Of a DNA stretch of 64,000 nucleotides, positions 42,124 through 50,222 are shown one piece after another; position 1 is the first letter of the stretch, and every line of letters begins with the position of its first letter. Both the position numbers and the translations under genes were made by a program. The notes under the pieces were generated by a model. It had not been told where the DNA came from, made no database searches, and saw only the letters and a program-made list of their open reading frames with translations. The DNA is from Bradyrhizobium lablabi. Lineage in GTDB: Bacteria > Pseudomonadota > Alphaproteobacteria > Rhizobiales > Xanthobacteraceae. The stretch lies in NCBI RefSeq assembly GCF_018131005.1, contig NZ_JAFCJK010000010.1, positions 62,001 through 126,000 of the forward strand, read 5' to 3'.

Positions 42124-42498
42124 CTAGTGCTGCTCGCCCCCTTCTGAAGGGCCGCCGGCACTCCAGGCCGGAGCCGGCTCATGGCTCGGCGTCGCCCAGC
42201 TCGGAGCCGGCTGCGGCGCAGGCTCGGAAGCCGGCGGTCGAGGTGCGGCCGGCCGCTTCGGCGCACTCTTCTTGGCGGCCTTCTTCGGAGCGGCGACCTT
42301 CTTCGCAGCCTTGCTCGCGGCCGCCTTCGGCATCTTCCTCGCTTTCTTCGCGGACTTCTTGGCAGCCTTCTTTGCCGATTTCTTTTTCTTTGATTTCTTC
42401 GCTGACTTCTTCGCGGATTTCTTTGCCGCTAGCGTCTTCTTGGCCTTTTTAGCCTTTTTGGCCTTCTTGCCTTTTTTAGTCTTCTTCGCTTTCGCCAT
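42124..42498 (-). CDS. Histone H1-like Lys/Ala-rich protein
   Basis: 124 residues from ATG 42498 with GGAGGA upstream. The N-terminal two thirds is almost only Lys, Ala and Ser in repeats of Ala-Lys-Lys and Lys-Lys-Ser-Ala-Lys-Lys, giving a very basic chain like the tail of eukaryotic histone H1. The C-terminal third is Pro/Ala/Ser-rich and ends Gly-Gly-Glu-Gln-His. Bacterial H1-like proteins bind DNA and condense nucleoids; that role is inferred by composition. No signal peptide is seen. Codon use (AAG-rich) is coherent. Confidence 0.82.
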   Translation of the reverse strand: MAKAKKTKKGKKAKKAKKAKKTLAAKKSAKKSAKKSKKKKSAKKAAKKSAKKARKMPKAAASKAAKKVAAPKKAAKKSAPKRPAAPRPPASEPAPQPAPSWATPSHEPAPAWSAGGPSEGGEQH

Positions 42499-42600
42499 GG
42501 TGGTCCTCCTGTTGATTCGAGGCCGCCGCGCGCGGTGAAATGTTCGCTTGCCGGAATGGGGAGCGTGCTTCGCGGGGGCACCTCTCCGTTCGCTCGCCGG

Positions 42601-42666
42601 GCATGATCCTGTCGGAGCGCCGGTCCCCACGTTGCGCTTGCGCAAGGCTCCAGGTCCGGATCATGC
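42601..42666. repeat. REP-like element (GCATGATCC ... GGATCATGC)
   Basis: GCATGATCC near 42601 and GGATCATGC near 42658 are complementary and flank a GC-rich centre with further pairing (CTCCAGG). The same outer arms recur at 46112-46164 and in part at 10804-10819 and 62942-62993, so this is a dispersed family. Confidence 0.7.
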
Positions 42667-42681
42667 TCGAGTGGCAGTCGA

Positions 42682-43998
42682 TCAATTCAATCCTGGCCGG
42701 GGGCCTCCTGTCGCCCAATCGAGAAGCTCAATCGTGTGCACCACAGGAACAGACGTACCGCCGGCAATCTGAACCATGCAACCAATATTGCCCGCAGCGA
42801 TCATGTCCGGTTTGATCATCGCAATATTGGCGACCTTGCGATCGCGCAATCTGCTCGCAATGTCGGGCTGGAGAATGTTGTACGTCCCCGCCGAACCGCA
42901 ACACAAATGGCTCTCGGGTACATCTTTCACCACGAATCCATTCTTGGAAAGCAATTCTTTCGGAAGTTGAGTGATTTTCTGCCCGTGTTGAAGTGAACAG
43001 GCGGAGTGATAGGCGACGGTGACGTCGCCTTTTTGCGTCGACGGAGTGAGTTCGATGCCTGCGAGATACTCGCTGACGTCCTTTGCCAGCGCGGAGATTC
43101 GCGCCGCCGGCGCGGCGAATTCGCGGTCCTCGCGCAACAGGTAACCGTAGTCCTTGACCACCGTGCCGCAGCCCGACGTCGTCACCAGGATAGCGTCCAG
43201 GCCGCGCTGGTCCGCTTCCCTTTGCCACACCGTGACGTTGGCCCGCGCACGCCTGAGCGCGTCGCCGTCCTGGCCCATATGGTGAGTCAGCGCGCCGCAG
43301 CATTGCTCGTCCTTGACCAGCACCACCTCGACGCCGTGCCGCGTCAGCACGCTGATGGCAGCCTGGTTGATACGCGGCGCCAGCACCTGCTGGGCGCAGC
43401 CTTGCAGCAGTGCGACGCGGCCGCGTCGCGTCCCGATTGCCGGAAACACGCTGCCCGCGGCCGGGCCTGGCTGCGGCAGGCCAGACGGCGCCAGCGCCAG
43501 CATGGCCTTGATTCGCTGCAACAGGCCCGGGGTCGACGCACCCACGGCCGGCGTCGGCAACAGCGCGGCCAACGGGCGGGCGAGCCTTGCCAGCGTCATG
43601 CTGAGCCGGAACACGCCGGGCCGCGGCAACACGAAGGCGAGCACCGACCGCAGCAGCCGGTCGGTGGGCGGCCGCGCAAAGTCCCGCTCGATCCGGACCC
43701 GGGCCTGATCGACGAGATGCATGTAGTGCACCCCCGACGGGCAGGTGGTCATGCAGGCGAGACACGACAGGCAGCGGTCGATATGCTTGACCACATCCGC
43801 CGTCGGCGGCCTCTCCTTCTCGAGCATCTCCCGGATCAGGTAGATCCGTCCGCGCGGGCTATCGAGTTCGTCGCCGAGCAGGACATAGGTCGGGCAGGTC
43901 GCGGTGCAGAAGCCGCAATGCACGCAGGCGCGCAGGATCTTGTCGGCTTCCCTGATGTCGGGATCGGCGAGTTGCGCGAGCGTGAATTCGGTTTTCAT
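42682..43998 (-). CDS. glcF: Glycolate oxidase iron-sulfur subunit
   Basis: 438 residues, starting at ATG 43998 in an ATGA overlap with glcE. It has two [4Fe-4S]-type motifs: Cys-Val-His-Cys-Gly-Phe-Cys-Thr-Ala-Thr-Cys-Pro and Cys-Leu-Ser-Cys-Leu-Ala-Cys-Met-Thr-Thr-Cys-Pro, then two Cys-Cys-Gly modules (Glu-Gln-Cys-Cys-Gly-Ala and Leu-Cys-Cys-Gly-Ser-Ala-Gly) of the heterodisulfide-reductase type. With GlcD and GlcE it oxidises glycolate to glyoxylate at the membrane. A longer open frame upstream overlaps glcE and is not needed. Confidence 0.95.
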   Translation of the reverse strand: MKTEFTLAQLADPDIREADKILRACVHCGFCTATCPTYVLLGDELDSPRGRIYLIREMLEKERPPTADVVKHIDRCLSCLACMTTCPSGVHYMHLVDQARVRIERDFARPPTDRLLRSVLAFVLPRPGVFRLSMTLARLARPLAALLPTPAVGASTPGLLQRIKAMLALAPSGLPQPGPAAGSVFPAIGTRRGRVALLQGCAQQVLAPRINQAAISVLTRHGVEVVLVKDEQCCGALTHHMGQDGDALRRARANVTVWQREADQRGLDAILVTTSGCGTVVKDYGYLLREDREFAAPAARISALAKDVSEYLAGIELTPSTQKGDVTVAYHSACSLQHGQKITQLPKELLSKNGFVVKDVPESHLCCGSAGTYNILQPDIASRLRDRKVANIAMIKPDMIAAGNIGCMVQIAGGTSVPVVHTIELLDWATGGPRPGLN

Positions 43999-45233
43999 GC
44001 GGCCTTGCTCCGCGTCATCCGGCCACGGTTGAGGATGGTTTTGGGATCGAAGCTGTTGCGGACGCGTTCGCCGAGTGCGGCGAGTCCGGCGGGCTGCGGC
44101 TGGAACACATTGACATTGCGGCGCACCTCTTCGGTCGCGCGGAGCAGCATCGCATGGCCGCCCGCCGCCTCGACCCGGCTCCGCAGCAGCGCCGCCTGCG
44201 CGTCCGGCCTGGGCGGCAGTGCCGCCCAGATCAGCCCGCCGCCCCAGTCGTAGAATATCTCGCCCCCGGTCTCCCGCGCCAACGCCTGGCCAAGGGCGCC
44301 GCCCGTGGCCGGCGGACAGACGATGCGCCACACCGGCCAGGTCCCGAGCGCGCCATCGGCGGCAAAGGGCCGAACCTCGCCGAGCGCGGTCCAGACCATA
44401 AGCGAGGCGCCGTCTTCGAGGATTTCGACCGTCCCATACGATGACAGCGTCGTGCTGAGCGAGGCCGCCCGGTTCGCGGCCGAAGCGGCGATGCCCTCGA
44501 TCCGCACCAATGTCACCGACTGGCCGGATGCGGCGAGGCTCGCGAGTGAGCCGGCCGTCTCCCGTAACGCCGAGCCCGGCAGATGCGCCGCGCCCGAGAC
44601 ATCGAACGGCGAACAGAGGGCTGCCGTCATCGCCTTGTTGGCGGTGACGTCGTCGAGGGCGCGCAGCACCAGAGTGCGCTCGGCCTCCGGCTTCGGCATC
44701 ACCTTGAGTGTCACCTCGGTCATGACCGCGAGCGTGCCCCAGGAGCCGGTGAGCAGCTTGCAGAGGTCATAACCGGTGACGTTCTTCACCACCTTGCCGC
44801 CGCTCTTGAAGCCGTCGCCGAAGCCGGACACGGCATGCGCGCCGAGCAGATGGTCGCGGACGCCGCCAGCCTTGATGCGGCGCGGCCCGGCCAAGCCTGC
44901 GCCGATCATGCCGCCGATGGTGCCGATCGCGGGCGTGCCGAGCAGCACCGACGTATCCATCGGCTCGAAGGCGAATTGCTGGTTCCTGGCATCGATCAGC
45001 GACTGCACGTCGGCGAGCGGCGCCCCCGCCTGCACCGTGATGATCAGTTCATGCGGCTCATAGGAGGTGACCGCGTTCAACGCCGAAACGTCGATCACCG
45101 CATTGGTCGCCATCGGATGGCCGATGGCGCGCTTCGAGCCATGGCCAACGATCTCGAGCGGCTGCTCGCCGGCGATCGCCGCGCGCACCACATCCTCGAC
45201 GTCTTTGGCGTCTCTTACCTTGAGTGTATCCAC
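43995..45233 (-). CDS. glcE: Glycolate oxidase FAD-binding subunit
   Basis: 412 residues from a GTG at 45233 (no stronger upstream site is visible). It has the FAD-binding type-4 pattern in shortened form: Val-Gly-His-Gly-Ser-Lys-Arg, Ala-Gly-Ala-Pro-Leu-Ala-Asp-Val, Gly-Thr-Ile-Gly-Gly-Met-Ile-Gly-Ala-Gly-Leu-Ala-Gly-Pro-Arg-Arg and Lys-Asn-Val-Thr-Gly-Tyr-Asp-Leu. It pairs with GlcF by a 4-base overlap. GlcD, the other flavin subunit, is encoded separately about 1 kb upstream, on the same strand. Confidence 0.94.
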   Translation of the reverse strand: MDTLKVRDAKDVEDVVRAAIAGEQPLEIVGHGSKRAIGHPMATNAVIDVSALNAVTSYEPHELIITVQAGAPLADVQSLIDARNQQFAFEPMDTSVLLGTPAIGTIGGMIGAGLAGPRRIKAGGVRDHLLGAHAVSGFGDGFKSGGKVVKNVTGYDLCKLLTGSWGTLAVMTEVTLKVMPKPEAERTLVLRALDDVTANKAMTAALCSPFDVSGAAHLPGSALRETAGSLASLAASGQSVTLVRIEGIAASAANRAASLSTTLSSYGTVEILEDGASLMVWTALGEVRPFAADGALGTWPVWRIVCPPATGGALGQALARETGGEIFYDWGGGLIWAALPPRPDAQAALLRSRVEAAGGHAMLLRATEEVRRNVNVFQPQPAGLAALGERVRNSFDPKTILNRGRMTRSKAA

Positions 45234-45519
45234 GCTTTCAGCGAGTAGCCAAGTTTGGCTCCAAAATCAAATTGCGCCCGAATATATTTTTGATGATCGA
45301 AGTCACGGCCGGCGGCGGGATCGATCCAGTCGCGCCGCAAGCAAGTCGAAGCCGCCGCCTGGAAATGCCCGCGGCGGACAATCCAGCGACATCGACGCTT
45401 CGATCGGTATCGAACCTTTTTCACGACATCGACATTTCGATTACCGGCGAAACGAGACCGCCGCGCCGTCGGTACAAGGTGACGCCGATCGCGATCGAAT
45501 CGAACCGATGGAGACAGAC

Positions 45520-46008
45520 ATGGAGCGATCGACACCAGCGTGGCGCAGGCCGCAATCTGCCGAAATGTTCAGCCGCCGGTCGGTGATCTCGGCAATTGGC
45601 GCGGTCCTGGCGATCAATTTCTCGCCATGGACGATGCCGACATCCCGATCCCAGGAGCAAGGAGCCAGAGCAATGAATCACTATGCAACGCAGAAAACGA
45701 TCAGCGACGCCGTCGACGGCGGCGGCCTGCTCATCGTCGCACAATGGGAAGCGAAGCCGGGCGAGGCCGACAAGGTCGCCGCGATCCTCGATCGCTTTCT
45801 GCCCGAAGCGCAGCGCGAGGAAGGCGTCAAGCTGTTCCTGATCTCGCGGGCCAAGGACAATCCGGCCCAGTTCCTGTTCTACGAACTGTTCCGCGACGAG
45901 GCCGCGTTCAAGGCGCATCAGGACAGCGCGCATTTCAAGAGCTACATCGCCGGCGAGGCGCTGCCGCTGCTGGCGAAGCGCGAGCGCACGCAATACGCGC
46001 TGTTGTAA
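45520..46008 (+). CDS. Quinol monooxygenase-like (ABM domain) exported protein
   Basis: 162 residues from ATG 45520 with GGAG six bases upstream. A hydrophobic, twin-Arg-type start (Ser-Arg-Arg-Ser-Val-Ile-Ser-Ala-Ile-Gly) lies at residues 18-30, suggesting export. The C-terminal 95 residues form an antibiotic-biosynthesis-monooxygenase domain: Trp-Glu-Ala-Lys-Pro-Gly-Glu-Ala-Asp-Lys-Val, Phe-Leu-Phe-Tyr-Glu-Leu-Phe-Arg-Asp-Glu-Ala-Ala-Phe and His-Phe-Lys-Ser-Tyr. Members oxidise quinols or catalyse small cofactor-free oxygenations. It runs opposite to and between glcE and glcD. Confidence 0.78.
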   Translation: MERSTPAWRRPQSAEMFSRRSVISAIGAVLAINFSPWTMPTSRSQEQGARAMNHYATQKTISDAVDGGGLLIVAQWEAKPGEADKVAAILDRFLPEAQREEGVKLFLISRAKDNPAQFLFYELFRDEAAFKAHQDSAHFKSYIAGEALPLLAKRERTQYALL

Positions 46009-46018
46009 GGCTCGCTAC

Positions 46019-46047
46019 GGGAAGGGCCTGCATGGCAAGCCCTTCCC
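46019..46047. terminator. Hairpin after monooxygenase-like gene
   Basis: GGGAAGGGC (46019-46027) and GCCCTTCCC (46039-46047) form a 9-base stem with an 11-base loop, 11 bases after the stop. There is no T-run, so termination is possible but not assured. Confidence 0.5.
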
Positions 46048-46111
46048 ACCGAGCCATCGTCTAGATCAAGATGCGATTAGGTCGAATCGCATCATGATCT
46101 CATGTCTTTGT

Positions 46112-46164
46112 TTGAGCATGATCCTTTCGGAAAACCGCGACACACTTTTCCGGATCATGCTCTA
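46112..46164. repeat. REP-like element, best-conserved copy
   Basis: GAGCATGATCC and GGATCATGCTC are perfect 11-base complementary arms, with an inner GGAAAA/TTTTCC pair. The unit, with its outer arms, is typical of Bradyrhizobium intergenic repeats. It sits between the monooxygenase gene and the glcD stop. Confidence 0.82.
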
Positions 46165-47655
46165 AAACCGCGGGATATCCGGAAACGCCAGCTTGCCACC
46201 GTGCACGTGCACGCGACCGAGTTCGGCGCAGCGATGCAGCGTCGGAAACACCTTGCCAGGATTGAGCAGACCCTGCGCGTCGAAGGCGCATTTCAGCCGC
46301 TGCTGCTGATTGAGATCGATCTCGGAGAACATTTCCGGCATCAAGTCGCGCTTTTCGATGCCGACGCCGTGCTCGCCGGTCAGCACGCCGCCGAGTTCGA
46401 CGCAGCAGCGCAGGATGTCGGCGCCGAACGCCTCCGCGCGCTCGATTTCGCCGGGCTTGTTGGCATCGTAGAGGATCAGGGGATGCAGATTGCCGTCGCC
46501 GGCGTGGAACACGTTGGCGACGCCGAGCTGGTATTTTTCCGAGAACTCGCGGATGCGCGCCAGCGCCTGCGGAAGCGCGCCGCGCGGAATCGTGCCGTCC
46601 ATGCAGAGATAGTCGGGCGAAATGCGGCCCACCGCCGGAAAGGCTGCCTTGCGGCCGGCCCAGAACAGATTGCGCTCGGCCTCCGAATTGGAGATCTGCA
46701 GGGTCACGGAGCCGCAGCCTTGCGCGATCGCCTCGACCCGCCTGATCAACTCGTCAACCTCGACCGAGGGACCGTCGAGTTCGATGATCAGCAGCGCCTC
46801 GACGTCGAGCGGATAGCCGGCATGGACAAAGGCCTCGGCGGCGTGGATTGCGGGCTTGTCCATCATCTCCATGCCGCCCGGGATGATGCCGGCGCCGATG
46901 ATCCGCGCCACGCATTCGCCGGCTGCCTCGACCTGGGCAAAGCCGACCATCAGCGCGCGCGCCGTCGCCGGCTTCTGCAGGATACGCACCGTGATCTCCG
47001 TGATCACACCGAGCAGGCCTTCGGAACCCGTGATGATCCCCATCAGGTCGTAGCCTGAGTTTTCGGCCGACTTGCCGCCGATGCGCAGGATCTCTCCGGA
47101 CATCAGCACGATCTCGCAGCCCAGCACGTTGTTCGTGGTCATGCCGTATTTCAGGCAGTGCACGCCGCCGGAATTCTCCGCGACGTTGCCGCCGATCGAG
47201 CAGGCAATCTGCGAGGACGGATCGGGCGCGTAGTAGAAGCCGGCATGGGCCACCGCCTCGCTGATCGCCAGGTTGGTGACGCCGGGCTCGGTGACCACCA
47301 CGCGGTTGTCGAAATCGATCTCGCGGATGCGCTTGAACTTGCCAAGGCCCAGCAGCACGCCGTCTTCGAGCGGCAGTGCGCCGCCGGACAGCGATGTACC
47401 GGAGCCGCGCGGCACCACCTTGATGCCATGCTCATGGCAATATTTGAGGACTCGCGCGACCTGCTCGGTGGTGTCGGGCAGCACCACGACCATCGGCCTC
47501 TGCCGATAGGCGGTCAGCCCGTCAGACTCGTAGGCCAGCATCTCGGCCGCGCTGTCGATCACGCCCTCGCCCGGGACAATCGCGCGCAACGCGGCCACGA
47601 TTTCGCCACGGCGATTGAGCACCGCCTGATCCGCAGCCGGCATCATGATGGACAT
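46162..47655 (-). CDS. glcD: Glycolate oxidase FAD-linked subunit
   Basis: 497 residues from ATG 47655 with GAGGA about seven bases upstream. FAD-binding marks include Val-Val-Pro-Arg-Gly-Ser-Gly-Thr-Ser-Leu-Ser-Gly-Gly, Ser-Ile-Gly-Gly-Asn-Val-Ala-Glu-Asn-Ser-Gly-Gly and Gly-Glu-His-Gly-Val-Gly; the C-terminal half ends with Phe-His-Ala-Gly-Asp-Gly-Asn-Leu-His-Pro and a final Leu-Asn-Pro-Gly-Lys-Val. It oxidises glycolate to glyoxylate using quinone as final acceptor with GlcE/GlcF. It is separated from glcEF by an opposing gene and a repeat. Confidence 0.95.
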   Translation of the reverse strand: MSIMMPAADQAVLNRRGEIVAALRAIVPGEGVIDSAAEMLAYESDGLTAYRQRPMVVVLPDTTEQVARVLKYCHEHGIKVVPRGSGTSLSGGALPLEDGVLLGLGKFKRIREIDFDNRVVVTEPGVTNLAISEAVAHAGFYYAPDPSSQIACSIGGNVAENSGGVHCLKYGMTTNNVLGCEIVLMSGEILRIGGKSAENSGYDLMGIITGSEGLLGVITEITVRILQKPATARALMVGFAQVEAAGECVARIIGAGIIPGGMEMMDKPAIHAAEAFVHAGYPLDVEALLIIELDGPSVEVDELIRRVEAIAQGCGSVTLQISNSEAERNLFWAGRKAAFPAVGRISPDYLCMDGTIPRGALPQALARIREFSEKYQLGVANVFHAGDGNLHPLILYDANKPGEIERAEAFGADILRCCVELGGVLTGEHGVGIEKRDLMPEMFSEIDLNQQQRLKCAFDAQGLLNPGKVFPTLHRCAELGRVHVHGGKLAFPDIPRF

Positions 47656-47885
47656 CGGTGTTTCCTCGGTTTCTGGCCATCTATCGACTTGTTTCCGCAA
47701 GTCAACCACGTCCCCTTGCCCTTGGGTAGGTCCGCCCAAGGCTGCGGCGCGGGCGAGCCGTGACTTCTCTCTGGGGCAAGTCCTCGGGCACCGAAACTGT
47801 CAAGGTTTCGTGGCTTGTCCAGTGCGAGCGGTCCATGCCAAAAACAATCTACTTCACTTTTCCGGGACGAAACGAAGGGCACCCC

Positions 47886-48278
47886 ATGAAGATACTGACC
47901 TTGAGCGCCTTGGCTGCTGTTACCTCACTGGCTGCCGTTTCCAACGCGGTGGCGCAGGACGCCGCCGCAGGCAAGACCTCGTTCAACAAGTGCCTGGCCT
48001 GCCACGCGATCGGCGAAGGTGCCAAGAACAAGGTCGGCCCGGAACTCAACGGCATCGACGGCCGCCATTCGGGCACGGCGCCGGACTACAACTACTCCGA
48101 TGCCAACAAGAATTCGGGCATCACCTGGAACAAGGAGACCTTCCTCGAATACATCAAGGATCCGAAGGCCAAGATCCCGGGCACCAAGATGGCCTTCGCC
48201 GGCATCAAGAACGAGACCGAGGCGAACAACCTCTGGGCCTATCTGTCGTCCTTCGACAAGGACGGTAAGCAGAAGTAG
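47886..48278 (+). CDS. Class I c-type cytochrome
   Basis: 130 residues from ATG 47886. A signal peptide (cleavage after Ala-Val-Ala, about residue 22) precedes Cys-Leu-Ala-Cys-His, the haem-binding motif, and a later Gly-Thr-Lys-Met-Ala-Phe-Ala-Gly supplying the Met ligand. Helices around Trp-Asn-Lys-Glu-Thr-Phe-Leu-Glu-Tyr and Asn-Leu-Trp-Ala-Tyr-Leu fit soluble cytochrome c of about 12 kDa. It should carry electrons in the periplasm. Which rhizobial CycA/B/C protein it matches cannot be settled here. Confidence 0.9.
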   Translation: MKILTLSALAAVTSLAAVSNAVAQDAAAGKTSFNKCLACHAIGEGAKNKVGPELNGIDGRHSGTAPDYNYSDANKNSGITWNKETFLEYIKDPKAKIPGTKMAFAGIKNETEANNLWAYLSSFDKDGKQK

Positions 48279-48347
48279 CGCTATCACACCCGTGTCGATC
48301 GATCAGCGACCGCCCTGGACGATGTACCGGGGCGATCGCGGTTGCGC

Positions 48348-50084
48348 TCAACGCGGCAGCAAATTCGTCTTGGCGAGGTCGAGCACCTCGTCGCCGCGGC
48401 CGTTCATCACGGCGCGAAGCACCCACAGGCTGAAGCCTTTGACCTGCTCAAGCGTGATGGTCGGCGGCATCGACAATTCCTGCGTCGCGGTCACGACGTC
48501 GAGCACGGCCGGGCCGTCATGGGCGAGCACGCCGCGGATCGCGCCTTCGAGCTCCCCGGGATCTTCCACCCTCACAGCATGAATGCCCATGGCGCGGGCC
48601 ATCGCCGCAAAATCGGGATTCTTGAGATCGACCCCGGTTTCGATGAAGCCCGCCGCCTTCATCTCCAGCGCGACGAAGCCGAGCACGCCGTTGTTGAAGA
48701 TCACGACCTTCACCGGCAGCTTCATCTGAGTCAGCGTGATGAGATCGCCCCCCAGCATGGCAAAGCCACCGTCGCCGGACATCGAAATGACCTGCCTGCC
48801 GGGTTGCGACGCCTGCGCGCCGATCGCGTGGGCCATCGCATTCGCCATCGAGCCATGCACCCAGGACCCGATCAGGCGGCGGCGTCCGTTCATCTTGAGG
48901 TAACGTGCGGCCCAGATCGTGGGCGTGCCGACATCGGCCGTGAACACCGCGTCGTCGGAAGCCTGCTCACCGAGCAGCCGCGCCAGGTATTGCGGATGGA
49001 TCGGCTTCTGGCCAGGCTTGCCGCGCGCGAGATCGTCGAGGCTCGCGCGGGCCTCCTTGTAATGCGCGAGGCTGGCGTCGAGGTGCTTGCGATCGGTCTT
49101 CGCGGTGAGTCGGGGCAGCAGGGCCGCGATGGTCTCACCGACATCGCCGACGATGCCGAGGTCGAGCTTGCAGCGGCGGCCAAGATTCTCCGGCCGGATA
49201 TCGACCTGGGCAATGCTGATGCCGGTCGGGAAGAATTGCTTGTAGGGAAAATCGGTCCCGAGCATCAGCAGCACGTCGCAGGCGTGCATGGCGGCATAGC
49301 CAGACGAGAAGCCGATGAAACCGGTCATGCCGACGTCATAGGGATTATCGTATTCGACATGATCCTTGCCGCCGAGCGCGTGAACGATCGGGCTCTTCAG
49401 CACCTCCGCAAGCTTCATCAGGCCGTCATGCGCGCCGGCACAACCGCGCCCGCAGAACAGCGTCACGCGTTTGCCGCCGTTGAGCAGATCGGCCAGCGCG
49501 TTCAGCCCGGGCTCGGCCGGACGAATGATGGGAGTGGCGGGCAACAGCCCGGCATTGGGCGAGATGGCGCGTTTTGGCGCCGCCCGCAGCGCGATGTCGC
49601 CCGGGAGCACCAGCACGGCGACGCCGCGTTTGCCGACCGCCGCGCGGATCGCATTTTCCAGCACATAGGGAAGCTGAGCCGTATCGGATACCAGCTCGCA
49701 AAAATGGCTGCATTCGCGGAACAGATCCTGCGGATGGGTCTCCTGAAAATAGCCGCCGCCGATCTCGGCGGACGGAATCTGGGCCGCGATCGCGAGCACC
49801 GGGGTGCGACTGCGGTGCGCGTCGAACAGCCCGTTAATGAGATGGAGGTTGCCGGGTCCGCACGATCCCGCGCACACCGCAAGGCCGCCGGTGATCTGCG
49901 ATTCCGCTGCGGCGGCGAAGGCGGCCACTTCCTCATGCCGCACATGGATCCAGTCGATCGTCTCGCGCCGGCGCAGCGCTTCGGTCAAACCATTGAGGCT
50001 GTCGCCGACGATGCCGAAAACCCGTTTCACTCCTGCCTGGATCAGCGTTTCGGCGATGAGGTCCGCAACATTGTCGATCCGCAT
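48348..50084 (-). CDS. poxB: Thiamine-pyrophosphate enzyme, pyruvate oxidase-like
   Basis: 578 residues with the three-domain layout of TPP enzymes. N-terminal domain: Val-Phe-Gly-Ile-Val-Gly-Asp-Ser-Leu-Asn-Gly-Leu, with Arg-His-Glu-Glu (catalytic-type Glu); central FAD-type domain; C-terminal TPP motif Gly-Asp-Gly-Gly-Phe-Ala-Met-Leu-Gly-Gly-Asp-Leu-Ile-Thr-Leu-Thr-Gln and Asn-Asn. The layout and Gly-Ser-Cys-Gly-Pro-Gly-Asn support a PoxB-like pyruvate:quinone oxidoreductase making acetate and CO2; acetolactate-synthase relatives are possible. No partner gene follows. Confidence 0.86.
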   Translation of the reverse strand: MRIDNVADLIAETLIQAGVKRVFGIVGDSLNGLTEALRRRETIDWIHVRHEEVAAFAAAAESQITGGLAVCAGSCGPGNLHLINGLFDAHRSRTPVLAIAAQIPSAEIGGGYFQETHPQDLFRECSHFCELVSDTAQLPYVLENAIRAAVGKRGVAVLVLPGDIALRAAPKRAISPNAGLLPATPIIRPAEPGLNALADLLNGGKRVTLFCGRGCAGAHDGLMKLAEVLKSPIVHALGGKDHVEYDNPYDVGMTGFIGFSSGYAAMHACDVLLMLGTDFPYKQFFPTGISIAQVDIRPENLGRRCKLDLGIVGDVGETIAALLPRLTAKTDRKHLDASLAHYKEARASLDDLARGKPGQKPIHPQYLARLLGEQASDDAVFTADVGTPTIWAARYLKMNGRRRLIGSWVHGSMANAMAHAIGAQASQPGRQVISMSGDGGFAMLGGDLITLTQMKLPVKVVIFNNGVLGFVALEMKAAGFIETGVDLKNPDFAAMARAMGIHAVRVEDPGELEGAIRGVLAHDGPAVLDVVTATQELSMPPTITLEQVKGFSLWVLRAVMNGRGDEVLDLAKTNLLPR

Positions 50085-50222
50085 GAGGCGTATCCTTTGT
50101 TGTGCCCCGAACGCTGGTTCGGCGCAGTTGACCGGCCGGCATGATGTGCGCCGCGCTGCGACCAGGCAAGGCCATACGGTGATAACAGATAGGTGGTACG
50201 GTGGTCGGCCTGACGGCCGGCA

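Noticed and set aside
42295..42480. Low-complexity GAAGAAG/CTTCTT repeats as a mobile or satellite repeat
   Set aside because: They are the Lys/Ala codons of the histone-like gene in frame with a good start and terminator.
48342..50144. 600-residue plus-strand frame opposite poxB
   Set aside because: Antisense composition with no motifs; the TPP enzyme on the minus strand is unambiguous.
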